A DNA stretch of 64,000 bases from Sinomicrobium pectinilyticum (GTDB lineage: Bacteria > Bacteroidota > Bacteroidia > Flavobacteriales > Flavobacteriaceae): contig NZ_RJTM01000059.1 of assembly GCF_003725735.1 (NCBI RefSeq), positions 59,682 through 123,681 on the forward strand, given 5' to 3'. Of the stretch, positions 26,393-35,585 are shown piece by piece. How positions within the stretch are numbered: the first letter of the stretch is position 1; every line of letters starts with the position of its first letter. The notes beneath the pieces were generated by a model. The model was not told where the DNA came from, ran no database searches, and saw only the letters and a program-made list of their open reading frames with translations. The translations under genes and the position numbers were made by a program.

Positions 26393-27457
26393 TTACTTTT
26401 TGTTGAATAGGTTTAAATGATTGTCATAGATGACTAAATAGTTATCATGTAATGCCATAAAGTACTTATCGGTAATTATAAAGTTTGATAGTTTGTGGTC
26501 TTTATAGGGATAGATGTAAAAACTCAGCTCATACTCCCGATTTTTTAAGTTGTATACATCAATCACAGAGGCTTCGGTAAAAATTTTCCTGGATTCATTT
26601 TTAGCCATGAGATTAGACATAACCAGAAGTTTATTTTCATATGTAGCCATTTTTCCGTTCACTAAAAATGGTGGAGCGGCCATTGTATTTGAATTTTTAG
26701 ATGAAATCTCAGCGGTTTTTATTTTAGCTATGGTATTGGTATCTATAGTATTCTCTCTATACACCAGGTTGAGAGTGGAATCCATAACAATATATTGGTT
26801 ACGATAGTAATAGAGGTATATTAATTTAGATATGTCCTGATTGTATTCTAACATACCGTCTGTGCAAAAAATACCGTCTATCTGCTTTTCCAACAACCCG
26901 GGAACAAGCTTGAAATAAGGATATTCGGCTGTCTCCTTACCTAAAACATACGATTTCGTTTTGCTGCTGATACTCCGCATTACAAAACTTTTTGGACCTA
27001 TAGGAATTGCAGTACTGAAAAAGGCACTATCATACATAAACGGCTGGGCATGCCATTCTCCCAGGGTTCCTCGCAAAAGTCTTGGAGTTACTCCATCCGT
27101 GATATAAAAATAGGGGGGCAATATTTGGACTTTAGTGTTACGACGGAACTTTAGATTTTTCCCATTGGCTACCGTAAGTTGTATATGAGTAGTATCCAGG
27201 TCAGGAAGCCGAACCGAAAGGAGGTGAAGTGGAGCTGTTGTATTACTAAGATAAACCACATCATCATCATTCCCGGCAAAATAATAAGAGTTGAACTTGA
27301 GATCGATAGCTTTCGCCCGTGTTACGGGATGTGGGGGAAATAACCGGTAGAATCCATTATCCTTATGTGTTTTTTCTCTGGATATAGCAAACAAGACAAC
27401 TACAACCGAAATACTGCATACTAGGCATAATGATATTTTAATAATAGGGCTTTTCAC
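26393..27457 (-). CDS. membrane-anchored, propeller-like protein of unknown function
   Basis: A 354-residue protein with one N-terminal membrane helix (about residues 6-25) and a large periplasmic domain of repeated beta-strands (for example YYYRNQYIVMDSTLNLVYRE, YFMALHDNYLVIYDNHLNLF), compatible with a beta-propeller. Its ATG overlaps the TGA of the MauE gene upstream (27454-27457), so the two are co-translated. No catalytic motif seen. Confidence 0.65.
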   Translation of the reverse strand: MKSPIIKISLCLVCSISVVVVLFAISREKTHKDNGFYRLFPPHPVTRAKAIDLKFNSYYFAGNDDDVVYLSNTTAPLHLLSVRLPDLDTTHIQLTVANGKNLKFRRNTKVQILPPYFYITDGVTPRLLRGTLGEWHAQPFMYDSAFFSTAIPIGPKSFVMRSISSKTKSYVLGKETAEYPYFKLVPGLLEKQIDGIFCTDGMLEYNQDISKLIYLYYYRNQYIVMDSTLNLVYRENTIDTNTIAKIKTAEISSKNSNTMAAPPFLVNGKMATYENKLLVMSNLMAKNESRKIFTEASVIDVYNLKNREYELSFYIYPYKDHKLSNFIITDKYFMALHDNYLVIYDNHLNLFNKK

Positions 27458-27945
27458 GATACTTCTATATTATCGTTAGGGAGTACTTCTGAAATTACAA
27501 TAGGTGAAGAGGTTCCATGGTTGGTTGACTTTTCCAACAATAGAATACCGATCATGGCCAAAAAGACAAAGCCAATATTAAAAAACAGGTGTTCGGTCCA
27601 TCCCATCTTTTCGAGGATGCCCCCACAGGAACAGGGGACAAAAGAACTATAATTAAGAACAATAAAAATATAGGCTGTAAACATGACCATCAGGCTTAAC
27701 GAAGCATATAAAGCCAAAAGCCGAAGACGGGGGATGATAAACATAAAGGCTATAACTAGTTCTATGCCGGGAACTAACCATGAAATCCATCCCCCTATAG
27801 AAGTAAGCACAGGGGATTGCCCAACCTGTACCCTGAATTTCTCATAATCCAGAAGTTTGGTGCATGCCGCATAAACAAACAGGATGACGAATAAAAGGCA
27901 GATTATGCTCACAATATGTTGCTTATGGGGTTTAAACAACTTCAT
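27454..27945 (-). CDS. MauE/DoxX-family membrane protein
   Basis: A 163-residue protein with four membrane helices (residues about 12-29, 48-68, 74-97, 122-143) and the periplasm-side motif FVPCSCGG near residue 102-109, characteristic of MauE/DoxX redox-associated proteins. These help maintain cysteine redox state in exported proteins. Neighbouring DUF6520 protein is Cys-rich and the facing operon has a thioredoxin-like gene, which fits a common redox theme. Confidence 0.8.
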   Translation of the reverse strand: MKLFKPHKQHIVSIICLLFVILFVYAACTKLLDYEKFRVQVGQSPVLTSIGGWISWLVPGIELVIAFMFIIPRLRLLALYASLSLMVMFTAYIFIVLNYSSFVPCSCGGILEKMGWTEHLFFNIGFVFLAMIGILLLEKSTNHGTSSPIVISEVLPNDNIEVS

Positions 27946-28524
27946 GACTTTTCCGATTTTGATGATTAATTCTGTGATAAAACAGGCACTTGGTTAAACC
28001 GAGTGTCTGGCAACTAGCTTACAATACAAGGCTAAATTACTTAAATACAGTAAAATAAGCGTTGGAAAAATTCGGGCATTACTTGGAAAAATTCGGGTTT
28101 TTTATAGAATACGCTCCATTTCGAAAAAAATAATAAAGCGAACAAGACAATTCTTATCAGACGTTGATAATTTCTGGTGCTAAAAATCTAACACTATAAA
28201 ATTTCAAGCTATAGGAAAAATCGTTGGTTTTTGATATCTTTGTGGATACACTCATCTATAATGAATTGGCGTAGTCGGAATTTTATCTTTCAAGACTATC
28301 TGGTTCAATCTACACTCCACAGCTCAAAATAGATCATAAATAGGTCTGGATGGTATTCCAGCAGGGTACTCATTTTTGAAATCTTCTTTTAGAGGTGAGT
28401 ATAGTCGTCTGGACATTATTGACAACAGCAAGATGAACGGTTGTGTCACAACCGATTTTTTGGGTCTTATGCCTCGGAACTTGGCGACCCTGCTGTTTAG
28501 GTTTGATAATGACGAAAGAAAGAG
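27946..28524. other. gene-poor stretch at the left edge of the mobilisation module
   Basis: No convincing gene. It holds a TATCTTTG box (28235-28242), matching the Bacteroidota -7 consensus TAnnTTTG, without a well-spaced -33 TTG, and inverted repeats directly ahead of the mobilisation genes (see the oriT candidate). Confidence 0.5.
28438..28490 (+). other. candidate oriT / relaxase nic region
   Basis: A perfect palindrome CGGTTGTG-T-CACAACCG (28438-28454) followed by ATTTTTT and then GGGTC (28462-28466) paired with GACCC (28486-28490). It lies 35 bases ahead of the MobC-like gene, the place where mobilisable elements carry oriT. The palindrome plus T-run could instead act as a terminator, so the call is tentative. 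Confidence 0.4.
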
Positions 28525-28917
28525 ATGATGAAGAAGGAAAAAACAAATCGTACCCAATGGATTCATATCCGTTTGACCCCTGATGAATATCAAAAATTAC
28601 AACAACGTTTTCAAAAGACTACCTGCCGGAAGTTCAGTGAATATATCCGCTATTGCCTTTTTGAAAAACAGGTTGTCACCAATTACCGTAATGCCTCCTT
28701 AGACAATGCTATGGAGGAAATAAGCCAGTTAAAAAACGAGCTTAACCATATCGGGATTAACTACAACCAGGCCGTTAAAAAACTACACTCCCTTTGGCGT
28801 ATTGAAGATTTTAAAGTGTGGATCGAAAAGAATGAAAAGGATAAAATCAGCCTTTTCCAGAAGATCGAGGCCATTGACAAACACCTTCAAAAAATCGGGG
28901 AATTATGGTTGCAGTAA
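28525..28917 (+). CDS. MobC-like relaxosome protein
   Basis: A 130-residue protein with an N-terminal ribbon-helix-helix-like part (RTQWIHIRLTPDEYQKLQQR, CRKFSEYIRYCLFEKQ) and C-terminal coiled helices (NHIGINYNQAVKKLHSLW). This is the usual layout of MobC/MbpB-type accessory proteins that bind oriT and help the relaxase nick. Its end overlaps the relaxase start by 13 bases. Confidence 0.8.
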   Translation: MMKKEKTNRTQWIHIRLTPDEYQKLQQRFQKTTCRKFSEYIRYCLFEKQVVTNYRNASLDNAMEEISQLKNELNHIGINYNQAVKKLHSLWRIEDFKVWIEKNEKDKISLFQKIEAIDKHLQKIGELWLQ

Positions 28918-30191
28918 TTAAGACAGGGCATTCCCTGCACCGAACTTTAAACTATAACGAAAACAAGGTCAAGGAGGGTTTGGCAAGGTGTATCGGGCAG
29001 GGCAATTATCCCCTGAATGTGGATAAAATGAGTTTTACTATGAAACTCAACCGGCTGTTAAAACGGGCAGAACTCAACCCTAACGTTAGCCGGAACAGCG
29101 TTCATATTTCCCTGAACTTCGATCCATCCGAACGGCTTTCCGATGAAAAGATGAAAATCATAGCCGACGCTTATATGGAGAAGATCGGTTTTGGAAAACA
29201 GCCGTACCTTATCTATCGCCATGAAGATGCAGGACACCCTCACCTCCACCTGGTGACGACCAATATAGAAGCGAACGGAAACCGGATTGGACTTCATCAT
29301 TTGGGTATACGCAAGTCCGAACCGGCACGGAAAGCCATAGAAGAAGCCTTTGGTTTGATTAAGGCAGAACATCAGAAGCGATCGCTCTACCAGATAAAAC
29401 CGGTATCCCCGCAAAAGGTCCAATACGGCAAATCCGCTACCAAAAGGGCCATCCAGAATGTATTGGAAAACATCCTTGACCAGTATAAATATACCAGTCT
29501 CCTACAGCTCAATGCTATTCTCCGCCAGTACAATATTAAGGCTGATCGAGGTAATGAAACCTCCCGGATGTACCGAAACAATGGATTGGTGTACCGGGTA
29601 TTGGATGCCCAGGGAGATCCCATAGGCGTTCCCATTAAGGCCAGCCTCTTCTACAATAAGCCCACCTTAAAATCCCTGGAAAAGAAGTTTGCAGCCAATA
29701 AACAGAAAAAGACCAGGGACAAGCTCCGGTTAAAAAATACTATTGATAAACTTTTATCCGGGAAAGAAAATAGCTCCCTGGAAGAGTTTACAAAAACCTT
29801 AGACAAGCAGGGCATCCATACGGTTTTAAGACAAAACGAAGAAGGAAACATATATGGAATGACCTATGTGGACCATAGGACTGGATGCATCTTTAACGGC
29901 AGCGAATTGGGTAAACCCTATAGTGCCAAAGCCATCCAGGAAAGATTGGGATTAAGGGAGGTTTCCGGGCCGAATCTGCATTCCGCCCGGAAACCGGGGT
30001 TGGGGTTACAGCCGCAGCACACTGCGGCAGAAACCAAGGACACTTTCACTGATTCAGAACAATCTACATCCAAAGAATTTGAAAAACATACCGAAACCCT
30101 TTTGGATCACCTGCTCCAACCGGAACAGGTCCCGGATTACCTGCCTTACCACTTAAAAAAACACCGAAAAAAGAAGAAAAGGAAAAAATAA
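28905..30191 (+). CDS. relaxase/mobilisation nuclease
   Basis: A 428-residue protein with an N-terminal relaxase domain: candidate nicking Tyr17 (LHRTLNYNENK), then the metal-binding histidine cluster HEDAGHPHLHLV (His106, His111, His113, His115). The rest is Lys-rich and ends in a very basic tail (KKHRKKKKRKK). Relaxases nick oriT and stay bound to the transferred strand. The gene overlaps MobC and is followed after 20 bases by the coupling protein, forming a compact mobilisation module that borrows a type IV channel from elsewhere. Confidence 0.9.
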   Translation: MVAVIKTGHSLHRTLNYNENKVKEGLARCIGQGNYPLNVDKMSFTMKLNRLLKRAELNPNVSRNSVHISLNFDPSERLSDEKMKIIADAYMEKIGFGKQPYLIYRHEDAGHPHLHLVTTNIEANGNRIGLHHLGIRKSEPARKAIEEAFGLIKAEHQKRSLYQIKPVSPQKVQYGKSATKRAIQNVLENILDQYKYTSLLQLNAILRQYNIKADRGNETSRMYRNNGLVYRVLDAQGDPIGVPIKASLFYNKPTLKSLEKKFAANKQKKTRDKLRLKNTIDKLLSGKENSSLEEFTKTLDKQGIHTVLRQNEEGNIYGMTYVDHRTGCIFNGSELGKPYSAKAIQERLGLREVSGPNLHSARKPGLGLQPQHTAAETKDTFTDSEQSTSKEFEKHTETLLDHLLQPEQVPDYLPYHLKKHRKKKKRKK

Positions 30192-30211
30192 TAACTATAA
30201 ACACTACCGTC

Positions 30212-32194
30212 ATGCAAACAGGAGAGAATGAACAGGCGCTGCGGAAGATTGTAGACATGACCCGGCTGATAAGTATCACCATTTTATGTATCCATTTTTA
30301 TTATTACTGCTATTCGGGATTTAAAGAGTGGGAACTAACCACGGCCTTTACCGATAGGTTACTGAACAATATATACCAGACCGGTCTGTTTTCCCGGTTT
30401 TATACCTCCAAACTCTTTGCCCTTGGATTTTTAATGATCTCCCTTTTCGGGGCCAGGGGCAGAAAAAACGAAAAACTGCGCTATAAAACAGCCTTTACCT
30501 ATATCCTGGCTGGCCTGACCTTGTATTTCCTCAGCCATATAGTGATATGGTTGGATATGGACATGACCATAGTAGCCACAATTTATATGGGAATCACTTC
30601 TATAGGCTTTCTATGTATCCTCTCTGGGGGTACGCTACTCTCCCGGATCATTAAAAGCCGGATCAACAACCAGGATATTTTTAACAAAGAGAACGAAACC
30701 TTTCCCCAGGAAGAACGCCTTCTGGAAAATGAATATTCCATCAACCTGCCAGCACAGTATAAGTTAAAAGATAAAATACGAAAGAGTTGGATCAATATCA
30801 TCAATCCTTTTCGTGGACTGATGGTATTGGGAACACCGGGATCGGGTAAATCCTATTTTGTGATACGGCATGTGATTACCCAGCACATCAAAAAAGGGTT
30901 TTCTATGTTTGTGTATGATTTTAAATACGATGATCTTTCCAAAATAGCATACAATACCTGGCTTAAATATAAAGATCGGTATAAAGTACTTCCGAAATTT
31001 TTTGTGATTGATTTCGATAAGATCATGCACCGGTGTAATCCCTTGGAACCTTCTTCCATGAACGATATTACCGATGCCGCGGAATCCGCCCGGACCATCC
31101 TGTTGGGGTTAAACCGGGAATGGATCCGCAAACAGGGTGATTTTTTTGTGGAATCTCCTATCAATTTCCTTACGGCAATAATCTGGTACCTTAGAAAATA
31201 CCAGGATGGAGAGTTCTGCACTTTACCTCATGTCATTGAACTCATGCAAGCTGATTACGATGAACTCTTTACGCTTCTCCGCACCGAAAAAGAGATCGAA
31301 GTTTTGATCAACCCCTTTGTCAATGCCTATCTCAACGATGTCATGGAACAACTCGAAGGGCAAATGGCTTCGGCTAAAATTGCGATGGCCCGGCTTTCTT
31401 CTCCTCAACTCTATTATGTGTTATCCGGGAATGATTTTACCCTCGACATCAATCACCCAGAAGAACCTAAAATTGTCTGTATGGGCAATAATCCCCAGAA
31501 AGTCCAGACGTATGGGGCTGTGCTGTCCCTTTACATTACCCGGCTGATTAAGCAGGTTAATAAAAAAGGAATGCTAAAATCCAGCCTGATCTTTGACGAG
31601 TTTCCTACCATTTATTTAAGTCATATGGATAGTTTGATTGCTACTGCAAGGAGTAACAAGGTTGCTACCTGCCTCGGTGTCCAGGATTTTAGTCAGCTAC
31701 GAAAAGATTATGGAAGGGAACAGGCCGAGGTAATAATGAACATCGTAGGCAATATCATTAGCGGCCAGGTTCTCGGCGATACCGCTAAGCAACTCTCGGA
31801 ACGTTTTGGTAAGATCATGCAGGACAGGGAAAGCCTGTCCATCAATAGCGGAGATACCTCTATTAGCAAATCCAAACAGTTAGAATTGGCGATCCCTCCA
31901 TCCAAAATATCTTCCTTAAGTTCCGGGGAGTTTGTCGGGGTGGTTTCCGATAACCCAACTTCCAAAATAGACCTGAAAGCCTTTCACTCGGAGATACTCA
32001 ATGACCATGAAGCCATTAAACAGGAAGAGGATAGCTATAAAGACATTGTCCCTGTCCGAAAGCTGGAGCAGGCTATGATACAGCAGAATTACCTTCAGAT
32101 TAAGCAGGACATACAGGATATTATAGAATCGGAAATTGATCGATTGTTGAGTAACCCTTCTACAGTGCATTTGGTGATTCATAAAAATGCTTGA
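30212..32194 (+). CDS. type IV coupling protein (VirD4/TraG-like ATPase)
   Basis: A 660-residue protein with N-terminal membrane helices (first ~150 residues), Walker A GTPGSGKS near residue 209-216, Walker B-like SLIFDEFPT near residue 460, and a conserved tail region. Coupling proteins bring the relaxase-DNA complex to the transfer channel. With MobC and the relaxase it completes a mobilisation set; no other transfer genes are seen in the window. Confidence 0.9.
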   Translation: MQTGENEQALRKIVDMTRLISITILCIHFYYYCYSGFKEWELTTAFTDRLLNNIYQTGLFSRFYTSKLFALGFLMISLFGARGRKNEKLRYKTAFTYILAGLTLYFLSHIVIWLDMDMTIVATIYMGITSIGFLCILSGGTLLSRIIKSRINNQDIFNKENETFPQEERLLENEYSINLPAQYKLKDKIRKSWINIINPFRGLMVLGTPGSGKSYFVIRHVITQHIKKGFSMFVYDFKYDDLSKIAYNTWLKYKDRYKVLPKFFVIDFDKIMHRCNPLEPSSMNDITDAAESARTILLGLNREWIRKQGDFFVESPINFLTAIIWYLRKYQDGEFCTLPHVIELMQADYDELFTLLRTEKEIEVLINPFVNAYLNDVMEQLEGQMASAKIAMARLSSPQLYYVLSGNDFTLDINHPEEPKIVCMGNNPQKVQTYGAVLSLYITRLIKQVNKKGMLKSSLIFDEFPTIYLSHMDSLIATARSNKVATCLGVQDFSQLRKDYGREQAEVIMNIVGNIISGQVLGDTAKQLSERFGKIMQDRESLSINSGDTSISKSKQLELAIPPSKISSLSSGEFVGVVSDNPTSKIDLKAFHSEILNDHEAIKQEEDSYKDIVPVRKLEQAMIQQNYLQIKQDIQDIIESEIDRLLSNPSTVHLVIHKNA

Positions 32195-32203
32195 TTTTTT
32201 CTG

Positions 32204-32223
32204 TTTTACGGAATGCCGTAAAA
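32204..32223. terminator. hairpin after the coupling-protein gene
   Basis: TTTTACGG (32204-32211) pairs with CCGTAAAA (32216-32223) ten bases after the stop codon. The flanking A/T runs make it a plausible bidirectional terminator closing the mobilisation operon. Confidence 0.5.
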
Positions 32224-32465
32224 TGGTTAATGAGTTATTTACTTTCTTTACGGCAATTAATGTTTTCAAGGGCTCTTCTTGATAATCAAAAGACAGAACA
32301 GGGAATCATAACCATGCTTATTCAGGTTGATTTTTCAAAAATTATAAAACGATGAATCCATGAAAATTCTTCTGGAATCCTGTAAATATTGATACCTTAT
32401 GAAGCCAAAACCCCTAAGTGACTGAAATGGTTAATTGTATATATTTGTGTGTTGAAACAATAAAA

Positions 32466-33068
32466 ATGGACGAAAAAATACGAGAATATATTGTTAATGC
32501 TTTTCCAATACAATGGGTTGAATACTCTGAAGAATTACGAGACGCATCCGAGCTAATATGGAATGAATCAAAGAACACTTGGGTTCATAATAATTTTCCG
32601 ATTAGACAAAATAAACCAGGTCTTTCAAGAACATATTTTTTAAATATTGGATTTTCATTGGAAAATTTAATTAAGGGACTTTTAATCTCTGAAAATCCTG
32701 ATTATCTCAAAAACGGCAAAATAAGTCCAGAGATTTCATCTGGACATAATCTCGAAAATTTAATCTCAAAAATAACCACATTAAATTTTGATGAAAAGGA
32801 AATGGATTTTTTAAAAATTCTAAGTAAGGCTATCCCTAACTGGAGTAGATATCCTATTCCCAAAAGATGGGAAACGGAAAATAATGAGAAAATAGTAAGC
32901 GAAGATATACGTAAACAATTTTTAGAAATGTGGAATAAAATTGGATTTAAGATATATGAACTTACCAAGGATGGATGGAACGGGCCTAATGGAGTTAAGC
33001 TTGACATCTGGAGAAGTTCATATTTTGAAGGAACATTAAATTTTGAGATACCAAATTCAAAAAAATAA
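32466..33068 (+). CDS. HEPN-like protein of unknown function
   Basis: Start chosen at ATG 32466 (MDEKIREYIV). The 200-residue protein has the pattern FLNIGFSLENLIKGLLISEN ... SGHNLENLISK, similar to HEPN-type helical bundles with a basic/His pair. The typical catalytic Rx4-6H is not clear. It lies first in a run of AT-rich single genes after the mobilisation module, a usual place for defence or stress cargo. The family call is tentative. Confidence 0.5.
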   Translation: MDEKIREYIVNAFPIQWVEYSEELRDASELIWNESKNTWVHNNFPIRQNKPGLSRTYFLNIGFSLENLIKGLLISENPDYLKNGKISPEISSGHNLENLISKITTLNFDEKEMDFLKILSKAIPNWSRYPIPKRWETENNEKIVSEDIRKQFLEMWNKIGFKIYELTKDGWNGPNGVKLDIWRSSYFEGTLNFEIPNSKK

Positions 33069-33236
33069 TAACTACTTAGACAGACTCTAACAATGGCTAT
33101 AGATAATTAACTGTTCTTGCCTATTATGATAATTTTTGCAAAATTTTCAACTTAGTGTGCACTTACAAACTTAAATACTAATCCATACGACTACTCATAG
33201 TCCTGCCGTTATGCAATACTTTTAACCAATCTAACT

Positions 33237-34256
33237 ATGGAGCTAAACAAGATAATTATTCATGAACTAAGTAAAACAAGTGGGTCAAATGAAACCGAAT
33301 TAATACTTTCCGAAGAGTTAGTTGAGATTGACAATAACTCAATCGGCTTAGTTGATGCCCTAAATAAAAGTTACAATACTGACAGAGTTTTATATGCGGT
33401 TTTCGATAAATCGGAAGGAAAATATTTTCCCGAGAAGTTTGATGAATACAAAGATTCTGACCGAAGTGCAGCTGATTTTATAACATTTACAAGGAGTGTA
33501 ATCGGAAATTTGGAGACTTTAATCCAACCTGTTACATTAGCTACGGGAGGATATTTTGTATTTGCAGAGTACACAAATAACGCAAATGATTTCTTTGGTG
33601 TATTCTTAATAAGAGATACGGAAGGGAAAACATTAAGTAAAACGGAAAATTCATTTTCAATAGACAGTGTAGAATATGTTGATACTTCAAATTTAGCAAT
33701 GGCTTGTCGGATTAATCACGATAAGTATAATATTGACGAGGAGAATTATCTTTCATTAACTCAATTACGCCAACAAGAAATTTCCGAGTATTTTAAGAAT
33801 TGGATTTCTATTGAACAAATAGAAAGTAGTAGTGAATATACAAAACAACTTTATGACATTATTACTCAAATAGAAAGACCTGTCAATCCTGAAACAAATG
33901 CTGAATATGAAATTGAAACCTTTAGAAACCTTGTCTATAATTATGCTTCAAGCAGCCCAAATAGAACAATAAATCTTAGAGATTTAAGCCAGCATTTCTA
34001 TGAAGACCCAAATACAATCAGCAATTACGCCTTAGAAAATGATATACAGATAGATACAGAATTCAGATATAATACTCGACAACTTAAAAGGTTTATAAAG
34101 TTAGAAGTAAATCGGGATGGCATAAATTTTAAAATATCAAGAGGTGCGTTTGATGACAAAGTAAGATTTGACGATAATGACGAAAGCCTCGTGATAATTG
34201 AGTCTACAGCTTTTGCCAATGCTTTAAGAAACGAAATTAATAATCCTAACAATTAA
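33237..34256 (+). CDS. NdpA-family nucleoid-associated protein
   Basis: A 339-residue protein whose outline matches the 37-kDa nucleoid-associated family (NdpA/YejK): N-terminal beta strands (MELNKIIIHELSKTSG), a middle region FFGVFLIRDTEGKTLS, FSIDSVEYVDTSNLAMACRI, and a C-terminal NRDGINFKISRGAFDDKVRF. Family members bind DNA. Its stop codon shares a base with the start of the next gene (TAATG), so the two are translationally coupled and likely act together. Confidence 0.7.
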   Translation: MELNKIIIHELSKTSGSNETELILSEELVEIDNNSIGLVDALNKSYNTDRVLYAVFDKSEGKYFPEKFDEYKDSDRSAADFITFTRSVIGNLETLIQPVTLATGGYFVFAEYTNNANDFFGVFLIRDTEGKTLSKTENSFSIDSVEYVDTSNLAMACRINHDKYNIDEENYLSLTQLRQQEISEYFKNWISIEQIESSSEYTKQLYDIITQIERPVNPETNAEYEIETFRNLVYNYASSSPNRTINLRDLSQHFYEDPNTISNYALENDIQIDTEFRYNTRQLKRFIKLEVNRDGINFKISRGAFDDKVRFDDNDESLVIIESTAFANALRNEINNPNN

Positions 34257-35524
34257 TGTTGGAGATTCAAAAAAATATCTATGATTTTATTGTAGCCTTA
34301 GACTATGAAATTAAGGCTGACAATCTTCATTTTTCTTATGATGCAAATCTTGAAGATTATCTCAAGAGAGCTGGTATAGAGTTCGAGAAGGTTAGAACTG
34401 AGGAAATAAATATAGACTATTCAAATCTTGGTTTTAAAGTTTTTGAAAATGCCAATGACTACCTAACTGAGGGTAATGTCAGGAAGGAGGGTAATATTTT
34501 GATTTTAAATTTCGATGAGACCACGATTAGCCGAATTGACAATAACAGCTATGTCGACTTTGAATTAAAAGAAAGCTTTTACTTTTTCTCAAACGCTAAA
34601 AACTATTTAGATTTTATTGATTTTTTAAAGGCCCAAGACCAAGAAACAGAAGATGCATTCCATTTTATTGATTATGCAAATGGAATAAATCGCAAAATTG
34701 TATTGACAAGTTTAACAGAAAAAAGCCGACTGATTTTAAAATATTATAAAGAAATCCCTAATTTTTCGAGTAAAATCGATTATTCTCGTAGTTTTAATCA
34801 GTTCAAAAATTGTTTTGCACAAGAAAATCAAAATCTACCAAAATTTTTAAAAAGTTCATTAATTAAATATGCTTCAAGATGTCAGTATAATGAAAGAACT
34901 AAATTAGTATTTGAGAATTTGTCAAGTATTGTTGATGATGCTAAAATGACGTTTGAAATCTTCATTAATAATCTCTCAATCGATAAAATAAGAAAAGATT
35001 ACGACGATTATAAATCTCAATATTTCAACGAAGTTGCAGAAATTCTAAAAAAAATAACACAACAAATAATAGGATTTCCAGTAGTAATTGCTTCTACGTT
35101 ATTTGCGATAGAAAAAGTAAAAGGAAACCCAATATTTCTATGGATTTTAGCTGGTGTAATTTTAATAACAACAGTTTACTTAATCTTACTGTTGAATATG
35201 AATTATAAGGATTTAGATTATGTTAAACACCTTTCAGATAGGGATTATGATTCTATAAAGGGGAATAATTTTTTTGTGAAATTCCCTGATGAGTTTGTAG
35301 TCTTCCAAAAAATTAAAAACAGAATTTCTACGAGAATTAGGAACCTGCTTATAGTTTGTGAATCTTATTTTTGGATTTTGGGTGTATCAAATACTATAAT
35401 GATTTGCTTAATGTTGCACCATCTTGAAGTGCCAAATATGGGTATTGTATTTATTGGACTTGCCATCCTAACTATAATGATTATTACAAGAAACAAGATT
35501 TGGGATGAAAAAAGTGTTACATAA
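34256..35524 (+). CDS. four-TM membrane protein coupled to the NdpA-like gene
   Basis: A 422-residue protein with a soluble N-terminal region of about 260 residues followed by four membrane helices in two pairs: about residues 275-292 and 298-320, then 372-390 and 394-414. No domain family recognised in the soluble part. Translational coupling to the DNA-binding NdpA-like gene and AT-rich composition distinguish the pair from the surrounding genome. A DNA-sensing protein paired with a membrane effector is a common defence layout, but this is only inference. Confidence 0.6.
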   Translation: MLEIQKNIYDFIVALDYEIKADNLHFSYDANLEDYLKRAGIEFEKVRTEEINIDYSNLGFKVFENANDYLTEGNVRKEGNILILNFDETTISRIDNNSYVDFELKESFYFFSNAKNYLDFIDFLKAQDQETEDAFHFIDYANGINRKIVLTSLTEKSRLILKYYKEIPNFSSKIDYSRSFNQFKNCFAQENQNLPKFLKSSLIKYASRCQYNERTKLVFENLSSIVDDAKMTFEIFINNLSIDKIRKDYDDYKSQYFNEVAEILKKITQQIIGFPVVIASTLFAIEKVKGNPIFLWILAGVILITTVYLILLLNMNYKDLDYVKHLSDRDYDSIKGNNFFVKFPDEFVVFQKIKNRISTRIRNLLIVCESYFWILGVSNTIMICLMLHHLEVPNMGIVFIGLAILTIMIITRNKIWDEKSVT

Positions 35525-35585
35525 TTTATAAGAGTAATAGTGAGGATAGTGTACTGACCGTATTAATGAAATCGAATATCCGTAT

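Noticed and set aside
28324..28593. 89-codon minus-strand ORF at the mobilisation edge
   Set aside because: Overlaps the MobC start and the oriT-like palindrome, with no domain or start context.
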